From an uncultured bacterium (GTDB lineage Bacteria > Bacteroidota > Bacteroidia > Bacteroidales > JACABE01): DNA of 6,291 bases. The DNA is taken from NCBI GenBank assembly GCA_903911455.1, contig CAIWDQ010000345.1:1-6291 (forward strand), in the 5' to 3' direction. Below the pieces are notes generated by a model. That model was not told the DNA's origin, searched no databases, and saw only the letters and a list, made by a program, of their open reading frames with translations. Positions within the stretch are counted from its first letter, which is position 1; every line of letters starts with the position of its first letter. The position numbers and the translations under genes are program-made. Below are positions 1-5,850 of this stretch, piece by piece.

Positions 1-60
1 AATAATAATACTATAAAAAATATAGAAGGCGGTAAAATGATTCTTTAGATTGATGAAAAA

Positions 61-106
61 AACAAAAAATGCCCAAAAAACTTAAGACACTTTAGGCACT
101 TTAAGT
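61..106 (-). terminator. possible weak terminator for the 187-684 gene
   Basis: Read on the minus strand, ACTTAA and TTAAGT (101-106 and 80-85 in plus coordinates) can pair around a 15-nt loop. They are followed by three T-rich runs broken by GGGCA and G. The stem is AT-only and lies inside the 9-bp repeat, so it may be a by-product of the repeat. It is the only terminator-like structure downstream of the gene. Confidence 0.25.
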
Positions 107-116
107 ACTTTATGCA
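81..116. repeat. 9-bp degenerate tandem repeat, four units
   Basis: Four consecutive 9-mers, CTTAAGACA, CTTTAGGCA, CTTTAAGTA and CTTTATGCA, occupy 81-89, 90-98, 99-107 and 108-116, followed by a T-rich partial unit. The consensus is close to CTTTARGCA. It lies beyond the stop of the minus-strand gene at 187-684 and has no coding function that I can see. Confidence 0.8.
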
Positions 117-125
117 CTTTTTTTC

Positions 126-181
126 TGTAATTCGTAATTGACTTATTTCCTCTCGTAATTCGTAATTCGTAATACGTAATT
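126..181. repeat. 7-bp tandem repeat CGTAATT in two blocks
   Basis: The heptamer CGTAATT (or a one-base variant) occurs twice in tandem at 126-139 and four times at 154-181. Both blocks end in GTAATTGA plus C or G, so they look like two copies of one repeat element separated by 14 bp. The second block ends 5 bp before the stop codon of the minus-strand gene at 187-684. Confidence 0.85.
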
Positions 182-186
182 GAGTT

Positions 187-684
187 CTACTCCGGAACGA
201 TCGGAGGCATTTCGTGCGTATTCTTGAAATTATCGATCTCTTCAATAACTAATTCCCTGTACTTGATCTTATCTTCCTTAGCTACAGGTGGCAAATCGTA
301 GGCAGCACGTATAAAATTATGCATCTTTCGACTGTCAATTTTAACATAAATTGCATCCACATCAAGCTCCTTATAAAGATCAACACTATAATCTGGTTTC
401 TCTTTCTTATCAGTTTGTTTTTCGGCCTTTACAGTGATTTCTTCACCTTTCTTTAAATAAATAACATAATGCAACTTCTCTAAGGCAAACAGCACATTAC
501 GCATCGAAACACCATAACCAAAATGCTTCTTAAACAACCTGTGAATAGTGGTGCCGGCAAATTTAAGCTCGTTATATTGATAAAATGTTTCATCTTCTTT
601 TTCAGGAAAGACTTCCTTTATAAATTGAATAAGTAGAGAAGTCTGCTCATAGGTAAGCTTATTAAATTTTAATTTAGTTGTCAT
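187..684 (-). CDS. uncharacterised 165-aa charged protein
   Basis: I do not recognise this protein. It starts at an ATG (684) with no Shine-Dalgarno sequence, 26 nt from a TAnnTTTG promoter match, and ends in TAG. No signal peptide or membrane helix is visible, so it should be cytoplasmic. Residues 1-80 look helical with one compact core (FAGTTIHRLFKKHFGYG at about 42-58, then a leucine/valine-rich helix and a YVIYLKKGE strand), which would suit a small winged-helix or nucleic-acid-associated fold; that is inference only. Residues 80-98 are a Lys/Glu linker. Residues 105-165 form a second segment (VDAIYVKID, then RAAYDLPPVAKEDKIKYREL). The length, sensible composition and promoter argue for a real gene. 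It lies 192 bp past the receptor gene and is probably transcribed separately. Confidence 0.6.
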   Translation of the reverse strand: MTTKLKFNKLTYEQTSLLIQFIKEVFPEKEDETFYQYNELKFAGTTIHRLFKKHFGYGVSMRNVLFALEKLHYVIYLKKGEEITVKAEKQTDKKEKPDYSVDLYKELDVDAIYVKIDSRKMHNFIRAAYDLPPVAKEDKIKYRELVIEEIDNFKNTHEMPPIVPE

Positions 685-709
685 AATTATTATTTGTTAA
701 ATTCTGTTT

Positions 710-732
710 CAAAATTAGGAAATATTTCTAAT
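710..732 (-). promoter_or_regulatory. putative promoter with overlapping dyad upstream of the 187-684 gene
   Basis: On the minus strand TAATTTTG (717-710) matches the Bacteroidetes -7 element TAnnTTTG. A TTTA sixteen bases upstream is a 3-of-4 match to the -33 TTTG. Transcription would begin about 20 nt before the ATG at 684. The -7 box overlaps a near-perfect dyad at 714-732 (ATTAG and CTAAT arms around AAATATTT, with one unpaired base), a possible operator. The flanking DNA to about 780 is extremely AT-rich. Confidence 0.45.
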
Positions 733-844
733 ATAAATAAGTCCTTTAAAAAATATTTATTTAAAAACTGTTAACTTAACAATCGTAATCAGGTTTTGAC
801 TTGAGATAGTTTGCAATTTTAATTATGGTATAGAATAATAGTCA

Positions 845-861
845 GCTTTATCGAATAAAGC
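845..861 (-). terminator. hairpin 16 nt past the receptor gene
   Basis: A perfect 7-bp stem (GCTTTAT and ATAAAGC) closes a 3-nt loop 16 nt after the stop of the TonB-dependent receptor gene. No T-run follows it, so it is not a classical intrinsic terminator. It could protect the 3' end or act with Rho. The rest of the 685-876 spacer shows only AT-rich DNA and the promoter of the next gene. Confidence 0.35.
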
Positions 862-876
862 GAAACAAGAACTTTG

Positions 877-2955
877 TTAAAACTTATAAATGAGACTCGT
901 CATTAAGAACCTGCCCGGAGATAGTTCGCCTTTAGAATTGATAAATCGGCTATTGAAAATATCCTGCACCAACTCCGAAATATAATATTTATTATGATAC
1001 ACAAAAGAAATTCGCCCATCAAAAGTTGAGCGTTGTTGCGAAAAAGCAATATTATCATCATCTTCCCATTGCTTATCCCTGAAATTATAAGTAATCACAA
1101 AACTAAGATATTTAGAACGATACTCAGCATTTGCTGAGAAGATATGTGGCGGAACTCCCATAATCTCCTTTCCGGTAAGATTCTTATCAGTGCTCGGCGA
1201 ATAATACGAAATAATCTTAGTTTGCTGATAAGCATAACTCGCCATTAGTAAGATATGAGTATTTAACTTAGCAGTAATCATAACTTCAGTACCATAAATT
1301 CTGGCATCACCAACATTTTCTCGTTTCATAACAGCTTTTAAAGTGCTTCCTCCAGTATTAACACTGTCGCCATTACTAACAAAATATTGGAAATCGTTAC
1401 CAATAGAATAATAAAACGCATTCTCTATTATTATTTTATCTTTATAATTAAATACATAACCTGCTTCAATATTATTTATATTTTCTGGAGAAAGCTGTGG
1501 ATTAGCCAATTTAAAACCCTTAGTAACGTTTCCGTTCTTACACATATCGTCGAGAATGGGTGCCCTGAAACCTTTGGCATACGAAACATAAACTTTGCAA
1601 TTAGGTTTGAACTGATACAAGGCAGCTAACTTAGGACTAATAGATGTCCAGGTATTATTAGTAAAAGCAGTAGGATAATTAGTCATGAAATCAGTAAGAC
1701 CTGTGGGTTCGTCAATAGTAAAACTACCATCCCTGAACTGAGCGATATCAAAGCGAAGTCCGCTGATGATCTTAATCTTATCATGAAAGATACTTAATTC
1801 ATGTTCGGCAAAGAGAGCACCAAAATTCATGTTCCCTTTATTGGTAAGAATATCTGTAGAAGTTTTATAATTATCCTGCGAATCAACATTTCCTTGTTTA
1901 ATATCCAATCCTATAGTCAGGTTTTGATTTGGAGTAATATGTTTGCTGGCATTTAACCACATACCAAAATCTCTTCGAAAAGCATCTGTATTATATAAGG
2001 TATATTTCCCAGTATTTTTCTTTATAGTTTCATTCTGGCGAACGTAATGTTCCATTTGATAAAAACCATTTGCAAGTATTTTCACTCCATCAGTAAAACC
2101 ATTGTAAGTAGCTCTCACAAAGTTGGTAATATAACGATTATAACCTCCTTCTTCTTCAATTATCTTATTACCATCACCCATTTTATCATCATTATAACTA
2201 TAATCTAATTCAAGATTATTATTCCTGTTGAACTGATAACCAATTTTAGCACCTGTATTGTATTGCTTAAGATAAGTTTTAGCACTATAGCTGTTGTAAG
2301 TACTATCAGGGGCAACTATATAGCCATCACCTTTGCGATAAAACCCATTTACACTCCAATACATTCCTTTTTCATCTTTTACCTTTGAACCATCAAGAAA
2401 TATACTTCCGCCAGAAGTATTATCAGAACCATAAAAAGCTTTGAACTTACCACTTAAGTCTTTAATTGGCTTATGAGTAATGATATTAATAACACCACTC
2501 ATGGCACTTCCTCCATAAACGGAAGAACCTGCACCTCTAAGTATTTCAATCTTATCAATATTATCAGGATTAATACGATTCCAATCAATACTACCGCCAT
2601 CAGTTTTATTTATAGGAACACCATCAAGCAAAACCAACGTACGTTGAGCACTGTTTAAGCCACGCATTGTGATGCCTGAGTTCTTTGAGAAGATTCCATA
2701 ATCTCTGTCAACATTCAAACCTGGAATCATTCTAAGCAAATCATCACCATTTAAAGCAGGGTAACTTTCTATTTGTTCTTTATTGATAATAGAAATACTT
2801 GCCGGAATATCTATCGGATTGATCTCGGTGCGGGTAGCTGTGATAAAAACTTTTTCTAAAGTAATAGTATCAGATAATTTACTGTCTTTATTTATTTGAG
2901 AAAAGGTAAATAAAGGCAGCGACAGGACTATAATTATGTAAATTATTCTATTCAT
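877..2955 (-). CDS. TonB-dependent outer-membrane receptor, BtuB class
   Basis: A 692-aa outer-membrane active-transport channel powered by TonB-ExbBD. Residues 1-19 are a signal peptide (hydrophobic IIYIIIVLSLPLFTF, cleavage likely before Gln20). A TonB box lies at about 31-41 (ITLEKVFITAT). The plug domain spans about 48-162, with the hallmarks DDLLRMIPGLNV, MRGLNSAQRTLVLLDGVPIN and IEILRGAGSSVYGGSAMSGV. The rest is the beta-barrel, with the conserved YVSYAKGFRAP (456-466) and NPQLSPENINNIEAGY (485-500), ending in the usual terminal Phe (LIYKF). There is no N-terminal carboxypeptidase-like extension and no SusD partner, so it is of the small-ligand (cobalamin, siderophore, haem, metal-chelate) type rather than a SusC glycan importer. 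Its ATG directly follows the lipoprotein TAA, with AGGA just upstream, implying coupled translation. The ligand cannot be read from the sequence; no cobalamin riboswitch is visible. Confidence 0.95.
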   Translation of the reverse strand: MNRIIYIIIVLSLPLFTFSQINKDSKLSDTITLEKVFITATRTEINPIDIPASISIINKEQIESYPALNGDDLLRMIPGLNVDRDYGIFSKNSGITMRGLNSAQRTLVLLDGVPINKTDGGSIDWNRINPDNIDKIEILRGAGSSVYGGSAMSGVINIITHKPIKDLSGKFKAFYGSDNTSGGSIFLDGSKVKDEKGMYWSVNGFYRKGDGYIVAPDSTYNSYSAKTYLKQYNTGAKIGYQFNRNNNLELDYSYNDDKMGDGNKIIEEEGGYNRYITNFVRATYNGFTDGVKILANGFYQMEHYVRQNETIKKNTGKYTLYNTDAFRRDFGMWLNASKHITPNQNLTIGLDIKQGNVDSQDNYKTSTDILTNKGNMNFGALFAEHELSIFHDKIKIISGLRFDIAQFRDGSFTIDEPTGLTDFMTNYPTAFTNNTWTSISPKLAALYQFKPNCKVYVSYAKGFRAPILDDMCKNGNVTKGFKLANPQLSPENINNIEAGYVFNYKDKIIIENAFYYSIGNDFQYFVSNGDSVNTGGSTLKAVMKRENVGDARIYGTEVMITAKLNTHILLMASYAYQQTKIISYYSPSTDKNLTGKEIMGVPPHIFSANAEYRSKYLSFVITYNFRDKQWEDDDNIAFSQQRSTFDGRISFVYHNKYYISELVQDIFNSRFINSKGELSPGRFLMTSLIYKF

Positions 2956-3864
2956 TTATTCCTGTATTTTAATTGCTAATTCAGTAGTTCCTGCATCAGT
3001 CCCATTTACTGCTATAACTTTAATAAGACCTAGTTTACCGGTTTGATCTTTAAAAGAAATAACTTGTCCTGTAGTTACAAACTTTGACTTTTTAGTGCTT
3101 CCTGTTAAAGGATATGAAACAATCAAAAGGCTATCATTAGTAATTTGATCAAATTGAGTAGCTGTTATAGTAGTCATAAAATACATTGTTGTATTTTTAG
3201 TATTCCAGTTATTGACACCATTAGCCCCTGTAAAAAAAGTAGGTGCCTGAGTTTCTCCCGGAGAAGACAAAGTATTACTATAATAAGTAGGCGGAGCGCC
3301 GTAATAATAAGCAATATCTATTGAGTCCTGATTCAAAAAGGCCTGAGGCAACAGGAAAGTATTTCCACTATTTAACGAAAGAAAGCTACCATTAACAGTA
3401 TTATTCTGAGCACCGAGAATAACTGAGTTATACGACTTAACATTCCCCCAGTTAGTAACTGCACTTCTCTTTAATGTTAAAGAAACTGTAGCTTTGTTCC
3501 TTTCTTTATCCATAGTCATAAAAGTCCAGGTCTCAACATCACTTACACCTTTATATATAGTATAATTAAAAGTAAAACTTGATGTATTCATGCCGCTATC
3601 AATAGCTATTTGGGAGGTCCCGTTAGCACTCATCACAATATTAAAATAAGTAATATTTGCATTACTCTTAGAAGCCATTATTCCTACTTTCACATGAGCG
3701 CCTATAGGCAAAGTAGTGTCGCTCCAGATATAACCAATTTGTTTAATGAATTCAATTTGAGGGGGAGTTTCCTGATTATCCTTTTTGCAAGAAAGCATTA
3801 TCAGGATACAAAGAATCGTTAAAACTCCTACTATTTCATTTCTGCGATTTGTTGTAAAATGCAT
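2956..3864 (-). CDS. lipoprotein of unknown function paired with the TonB receptor
   Basis: A 302-aa predicted lipoprotein. The ATG at 3864 gives a signal sequence with positively charged residues (NRRNE), a hydrophobic core (IVGVLTILCILIML) and a lipidation Cys at residue 26 (MLSC, a relaxed lipobox), then KKDNQE, whose Lys-Asp pattern would suit outer-membrane sorting in Bacteroidetes. Earlier in-frame starts (TTG 3891, ATG 3888) lie inside a hairpin and add a non-signal-like MMGFFNTAE, so I rejected them. The mature part is Ser/Thr/Asn-rich and appears all-beta, in two halves: an Ig-like half (about 35-135) and a second half with SIDIAYYYGA and a Trp/Asn-rich segment. No catalytic motif is seen. 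The TAA abuts the receptor ATG, so the two are made together. The likely role is a surface or periplasmic accessory that captures ligand for the receptor; this is inferred from context. Confidence 0.85.
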   Translation of the reverse strand: MHFTTNRRNEIVGVLTILCILIMLSCKKDNQETPPQIEFIKQIGYIWSDTTLPIGAHVKVGIMASKSNANITYFNIVMSANGTSQIAIDSGMNTSSFTFNYTIYKGVSDVETWTFMTMDKERNKATVSLTLKRSAVTNWGNVKSYNSVILGAQNNTVNGSFLSLNSGNTFLLPQAFLNQDSIDIAYYYGAPPTYYSNTLSSPGETQAPTFFTGANGVNNWNTKNTTMYFMTTITATQFDQITNDSLLIVSYPLTGSTKKSKFVTTGQVISFKDQTGKLGLIKVIAVNGTDAGTTELAIKIQE

Positions 3865-3880
3865 TTCGGCTGTATTAAAA

Positions 3881-3899
3881 AATCCCATCAAATGGGATT
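3881..3899 (-). terminator. hairpin with T-run in the lipoprotein gene leader
   Basis: A perfect 8-bp inverted repeat (AATCCCAT and ATGGGATT, 3-nt loop) is followed on the minus strand by a six-base T-run, the layout of an intrinsic terminator. It lies 43 nt past the membrane-protein stop and 17 nt before the chosen lipoprotein ATG. It could end transcription of the upstream genes, or act as an attenuator that lowers or conditions expression of the lipoprotein and receptor. The stem has only three G-C pairs, so termination would be partial. Confidence 0.5.
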
Positions 3900-3922
3900 A
3901 AATATTTTTAATATATTGTCTT

Positions 3923-3941
3923 AATAAACTATTAGTTTATT
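3923..3941 (-). terminator. second hairpin directly after the membrane-protein stop
   Basis: A perfect 8-bp inverted repeat (AATAAACT and AGTTTATT) with a 3-nt loop begins at the base following the membrane-protein stop codon. It has the same geometry as the hairpin at 3881-3899 but is nearly all A-T. It is followed by AAGACAATATATT on the minus strand, which is not a clean T-run. With the second hairpin it forms a tandem structure in a 77-nt intergenic gap that otherwise has no clear promoter. It may be a 3'-end or processing structure. Confidence 0.4.
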
Positions 3942-4514
3942 TTAATTTAAGGAGCTTTTTATTCCTTTTGCTGCAAAAGCTCCTAATATCCCTCCCGTGA
4001 AACCTGCTGCAAAATGAGTCATTACTGGAATAAAAAAGCCTTTCAATAAAGAATTAAAATAGAAACCTGTAGTTAAGTGTATTATTTCACGCGAAAGCGG
4101 AATAATCATCCAACTTATACCACAAACTATAGCTATAAACCATACTTTTGATTGTAATCGTGGAACTCCATTTAAAAGTAAATCCATAACAAATCCTAAT
4201 GCCATATATTCGTAAACCATGAATGGATCATCAAAGGCAAGTACATTTGTGAATAACAATATAGATGCCCCTGCACAACTTATTAATGTTGCAAATCTAA
4301 ATTTTGAAAAAGAATATGCTGAAATTAATAAAAACATAAACAAAACCCCATGTTTACCAGGGATTCCCATCGGTATACGCAACTTTGCATGCAATGTAAC
4401 TGCAAGCATCCCGATAAGGAAAAGGAATAAAACCTCAACGATTGTTGCTATAGTTTTATTCGGTAATACTTTTGATAAACTCCTTTGGAGCACTCCTGTA
4501 GTGATATTCTTCAT
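3942..4514 (-). CDS. six-helix membrane protein, ECF S-component-like
   Basis: A 190-aa inner-membrane protein with about six hydrophobic segments at roughly 22-43, 56-70, 74-93, 98-116, 123-141 and 156-184. Size, helix number, a short Arg/Lys-rich amphipathic start, the loop LRIPMGIPGKHG (45-56) and the Gly-rich last helix (GFTGGILGAFAAK) resemble substrate-binding S components of energy-coupling-factor vitamin or metal transporters. This is pattern resemblance, not a firm family assignment, and no EcfA or EcfT gene is present here. The ATG at 4514 was chosen; an in-frame TTG at 4535 would add seven residues. The gene overlaps the 3' end of the TiaS-like gene by 59 nt in another frame, so the two must be co-transcribed. 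It could instead be an orphan permease or another small membrane family. Confidence 0.6.
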   Translation of the reverse strand: MKNITTGVLQRSLSKVLPNKTIATIVEVLFLFLIGMLAVTLHAKLRIPMGIPGKHGVLFMFLLISAYSFSKFRFATLISCAGASILLFTNVLAFDDPFMVYEYMALGFVMDLLLNGVPRLQSKVWFIAIVCGISWMIIPLSREIIHLTTGFYFNSLLKGFFIPVMTHFAAGFTGGILGAFAAKGIKSSLN

Positions 4515-5196
4515 CGCTTTCTGTTTTTTCAACAATTAATGTAACCTTCTTATTTTTAACTATCGGACGCGGCCAAGCTTCTATTATAATGGAACTTGCA
4601 TCTGGTATTGGTAAATATTCTTTTGTAAGTATGGCATCTATCTTTAGAACATTATTTAGTTCGGCTATAGTAAAAGTCCCTGTTAATTCTCTTAGGTTTT
4701 TAATCCATAGCACTCTGCCATCATCGCCATTAAAGCGTAATCCGACAGCAGCCAGAGAACCAATAACTCCAATCTTCTCACCAGTTAAACCTTCAAGATA
4801 AATCCCACACTTGTCAGCTAACTTATGAGCATTTTCTTTAGTGAGTATCTCATACTTTGCTCGCTTTCCCCAATCAACAATGTCATCACTAATTTTATCA
4901 TAAGCAGCTACACATAAGCCTGCATCCGAACCTTCTGCACTTTCTTTGAGCAAATGATTACGACAATAATCAATAACATTATCAATATTATTATCTAAAA
5001 CTTCAACAACAATACTTGCCGAACTATTATGAGATGTAAAAGGGATATCTTTGTGAACATACAACTGATGTCTGGTAACATTTTCGATAAATGCCAGCTC
5101 TTTTTCCTCTAATCCGGCAGCAAGAGTACGGGCTAAATGCCCTGTGCCTCTGCTCTGAAGATTGTCGGTATCATCAATTGCTATTATGTATTTCAT
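4456..5196 (-). CDS. TiaS-like protein (tRNA-Ile2 agmatinylcytidine synthetase-related)
   Basis: A 246-aa soluble protein. The N-terminus MKYIIAIDDTDN matches the opening IDDTD motif of the TiaS family, whose archaeal members join agmatine to the wobble cytidine of tRNA-Ile. Residues 52-65 (PFTSHNSSASIVVE) sit where TiaS has its TRGNAAV-type segment. Residues 137-155 (LTGEKIGVIGSLAAVGLRF) match the G-x-IGALAAIG segment of its ferredoxin-like domain. The full enzyme is about 400 aa or more and carries a C-terminal OB fold and zinc ribbon; both are missing, and the C-terminus here is a short Lys/Glu-rich tail. Bacteria modify this tRNA with TilS instead, so a different reaction on a small molecule is likely. 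The ATG at 5196 has no Shine-Dalgarno sequence and follows a promoter-like element. Family resemblance is fairly sure; function is unknown. Confidence 0.75.
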   Translation of the reverse strand: MKYIIAIDDTDNLQSRGTGHLARTLAAGLEEKELAFIENVTRHQLYVHKDIPFTSHNSSASIVVEVLDNNIDNVIDYCRNHLLKESAEGSDAGLCVAAYDKISDDIVDWGKRAKYEILTKENAHKLADKCGIYLEGLTGEKIGVIGSLAAVGLRFNGDDGRVLWIKNLRELTGTFTIAELNNVLKIDAILTKEYLPIPDASSIIIEAWPRPIVKNKKVTLIVEKTESDEEYHYRSAPKEFIKSITE

Positions 5197-5215
5197 GAGA
5201 TGAATTAAATTGCAA

Positions 5216-5257
5216 CAAAGATACTAAATTATTTCGTAATGAAATATGTTGCATATT
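5216..5257 (-). promoter_or_regulatory. putative promoter and two dyads upstream of the TiaS-like gene
   Basis: On the minus strand TATCTTTG (5223-5216) matches the Bacteroidetes -7 element, 19 nt from the ATG at 5196; TTTC seventeen bases upstream is a partial -33 match. An inverted repeat with 6-bp arms TATTTC and GAAATA and a 5-nt centre (5230-5246) covers the -33 region and spacer. A second with arms AATATG and CATATT and a 3-nt centre (5243-5257) partly overlaps it. The position suits a repressor operator, with the ModE-like protein encoded just upstream the obvious candidate. The sequence does not look like the E. coli ModE box, and palindromes arise readily in AT-rich DNA. Confidence 0.45.
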
Positions 5258-5268
5258 GATTTGAACAA

Positions 5269-5637
5269 TTATATTTCGTCTAACTCTTTTTTAAACTTGT
5301 CAAATGCCTGATTAATCAGCACATCAAATTCATTATGAAAGTTATCAAAGGCTCTTACGATTCGTTTACCTTCTTCAGTGAGGCAGGTATTACCACCATC
5401 GGCACCACCACGAGTAGTTTCAAGGATAGGGAAGCCTAATCTTTCTTCTATCTGTTGAAGATTATTCCATGTTTTGCGATAAGTTAACTTAAGCTTCTCC
5501 ATAGCAGCCTTTAACGAACCTGTTTCGTCAATTGCTTTTAAAAGAATCCACTTACCGTCGCCAAGTATGCCAAGCTGATCCTTAGTCTCTAACCATATCT
5601 TATAATTAAGATGAATATGAGAATATTTTGTTTCCAT
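5269..5637 (-). CDS. single-domain ModE-like winged-helix transcription regulator
   Basis: A 122-aa protein corresponding to the N-terminal DNA-binding domain of ModE, the molybdate-responsive regulator (LysR-like winged helix). Residues 26-36 (GDGKWILLKAI) lead into the helix-turn-helix at about 38-62 (TGSLKAAMEKLKLTYRKTWN). The wing, at 70-89, carries the ModE signature ETTRGGADGGNTCLTEEG, and a C-terminal helix (about 92-120) would dimerise. E. coli ModE is about twice as long, with two C-terminal molybdate-binding (Mop/TOBE) modules; these are absent, so metal sensing must occur elsewhere or not at all. The gene starts at ATG 5637 with only a weak AAGAG upstream and lies 72 bp before the TiaS-like gene on the same strand, as expected for a local regulator of the cluster. 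Family identity is strong; the effector is not known. Confidence 0.9.
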   Translation of the reverse strand: METKYSHIHLNYKIWLETKDQLGILGDGKWILLKAIDETGSLKAAMEKLKLTYRKTWNNLQQIEERLGFPILETTRGGADGGNTCLTEEGKRIVRAFDNFHNEFDVLINQAFDKFKKELDEI

Positions 5638-5643
5638 GTTGCT

Positions 5644-5759
5644 CTTATTTGTGAAAACAAAAATAGTATAATTTTCCTTATGAGTATAAAAATTCTTTCA
5701 ATTGGCAAAAAAAATCCTAAATTATGAAGTTTAAAGTACCTAATTTGGGAAAACAAAAA
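5644..5759. repeat. duplicated 20-bp motif flanking the ModE-like gene promoter
   Basis: Positions 5644-5663 and 5740-5759 match at 18 of 20 bases as a direct repeat 96 bp apart. Each contains TTTG, two bases, AAAACAAAAA on the plus strand; the near copy also forms a small dyad (TTTGT-GAAA-ACAAA, 5648-5661). The copy near the gene overlaps its putative -7 box, while the distant copy lacks the TA needed for one. The arrangement fits a pair of regulator-binding sites, possibly for autoregulation, though both copies are A-rich. Confidence 0.5.
5658..5665 (-). promoter_or_regulatory. putative -7 promoter element for the ModE-like gene
   Basis: TATTTTTG on the minus strand is an exact fit to the Bacteroidetes TAnnTTTG consensus, 20 nt before the ATG at 5637, giving a leader of roughly 15 nt. 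No good -33 TTTG is seen at the usual distance. The box is embedded in the duplicated 20-bp motif described separately. Confidence 0.45.
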
Positions 5760-5850
5760 GGCAACTGGTATGATTGGGTTTATTAATACCTTATATTTTT
5801 CATACAATTTAGAAATTAAGTCCATTTTTGTCTTCAATTTAGTCAATTTT

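Noticed and set aside
45..245. 66-aa minus-strand open frame
   Set aside because: It is a translation of the 7-bp and 9-bp repeats (LRITN-ELR and YLKCLKCLK patterns) and overlaps the 3' end of the 187-684 gene.
2956..3864. SusD-like partner forming a SusCD glycan-uptake pair
   Set aside because: The lipoprotein is too short (SusD proteins are around 500 aa), appears all-beta instead of helical-repeat, and the receptor lacks the SusC N-terminal extension.
4515..4535. TTG start at 4535 for the six-helix membrane protein
   Set aside because: The ATG at 4514 is a better codon, the longer form increases the overlap with the upstream gene to 80 nt, and the added residues (MLKKQKA) contribute nothing recognisable. 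It cannot be fully excluded.
1387..4801. Plus-strand open frames at 1387-1629, 2473-2658, 3610-3822, 4219-4539 and 4589-4801
   Set aside because: All lie opposite strongly supported minus-strand genes and have no recognisable domain.
685..5268. Cobalamin or molybdenum-cofactor riboswitch controlling the receptor or TiaS-like gene
   Set aside because: The spacers (192, 77 and 72 bp or less) are too short and AT-rich, with no B12-box-like or structured conserved core.
5589..5846. 85-aa minus-strand open frame overlapping the ModE-like gene start
   Set aside because: Low-complexity Ile/Leu/Phe translation of AT-rich spacer; its internal FLFSQIR duplication is the 20-bp direct repeat. It overlaps a well-supported gene and its promoter.
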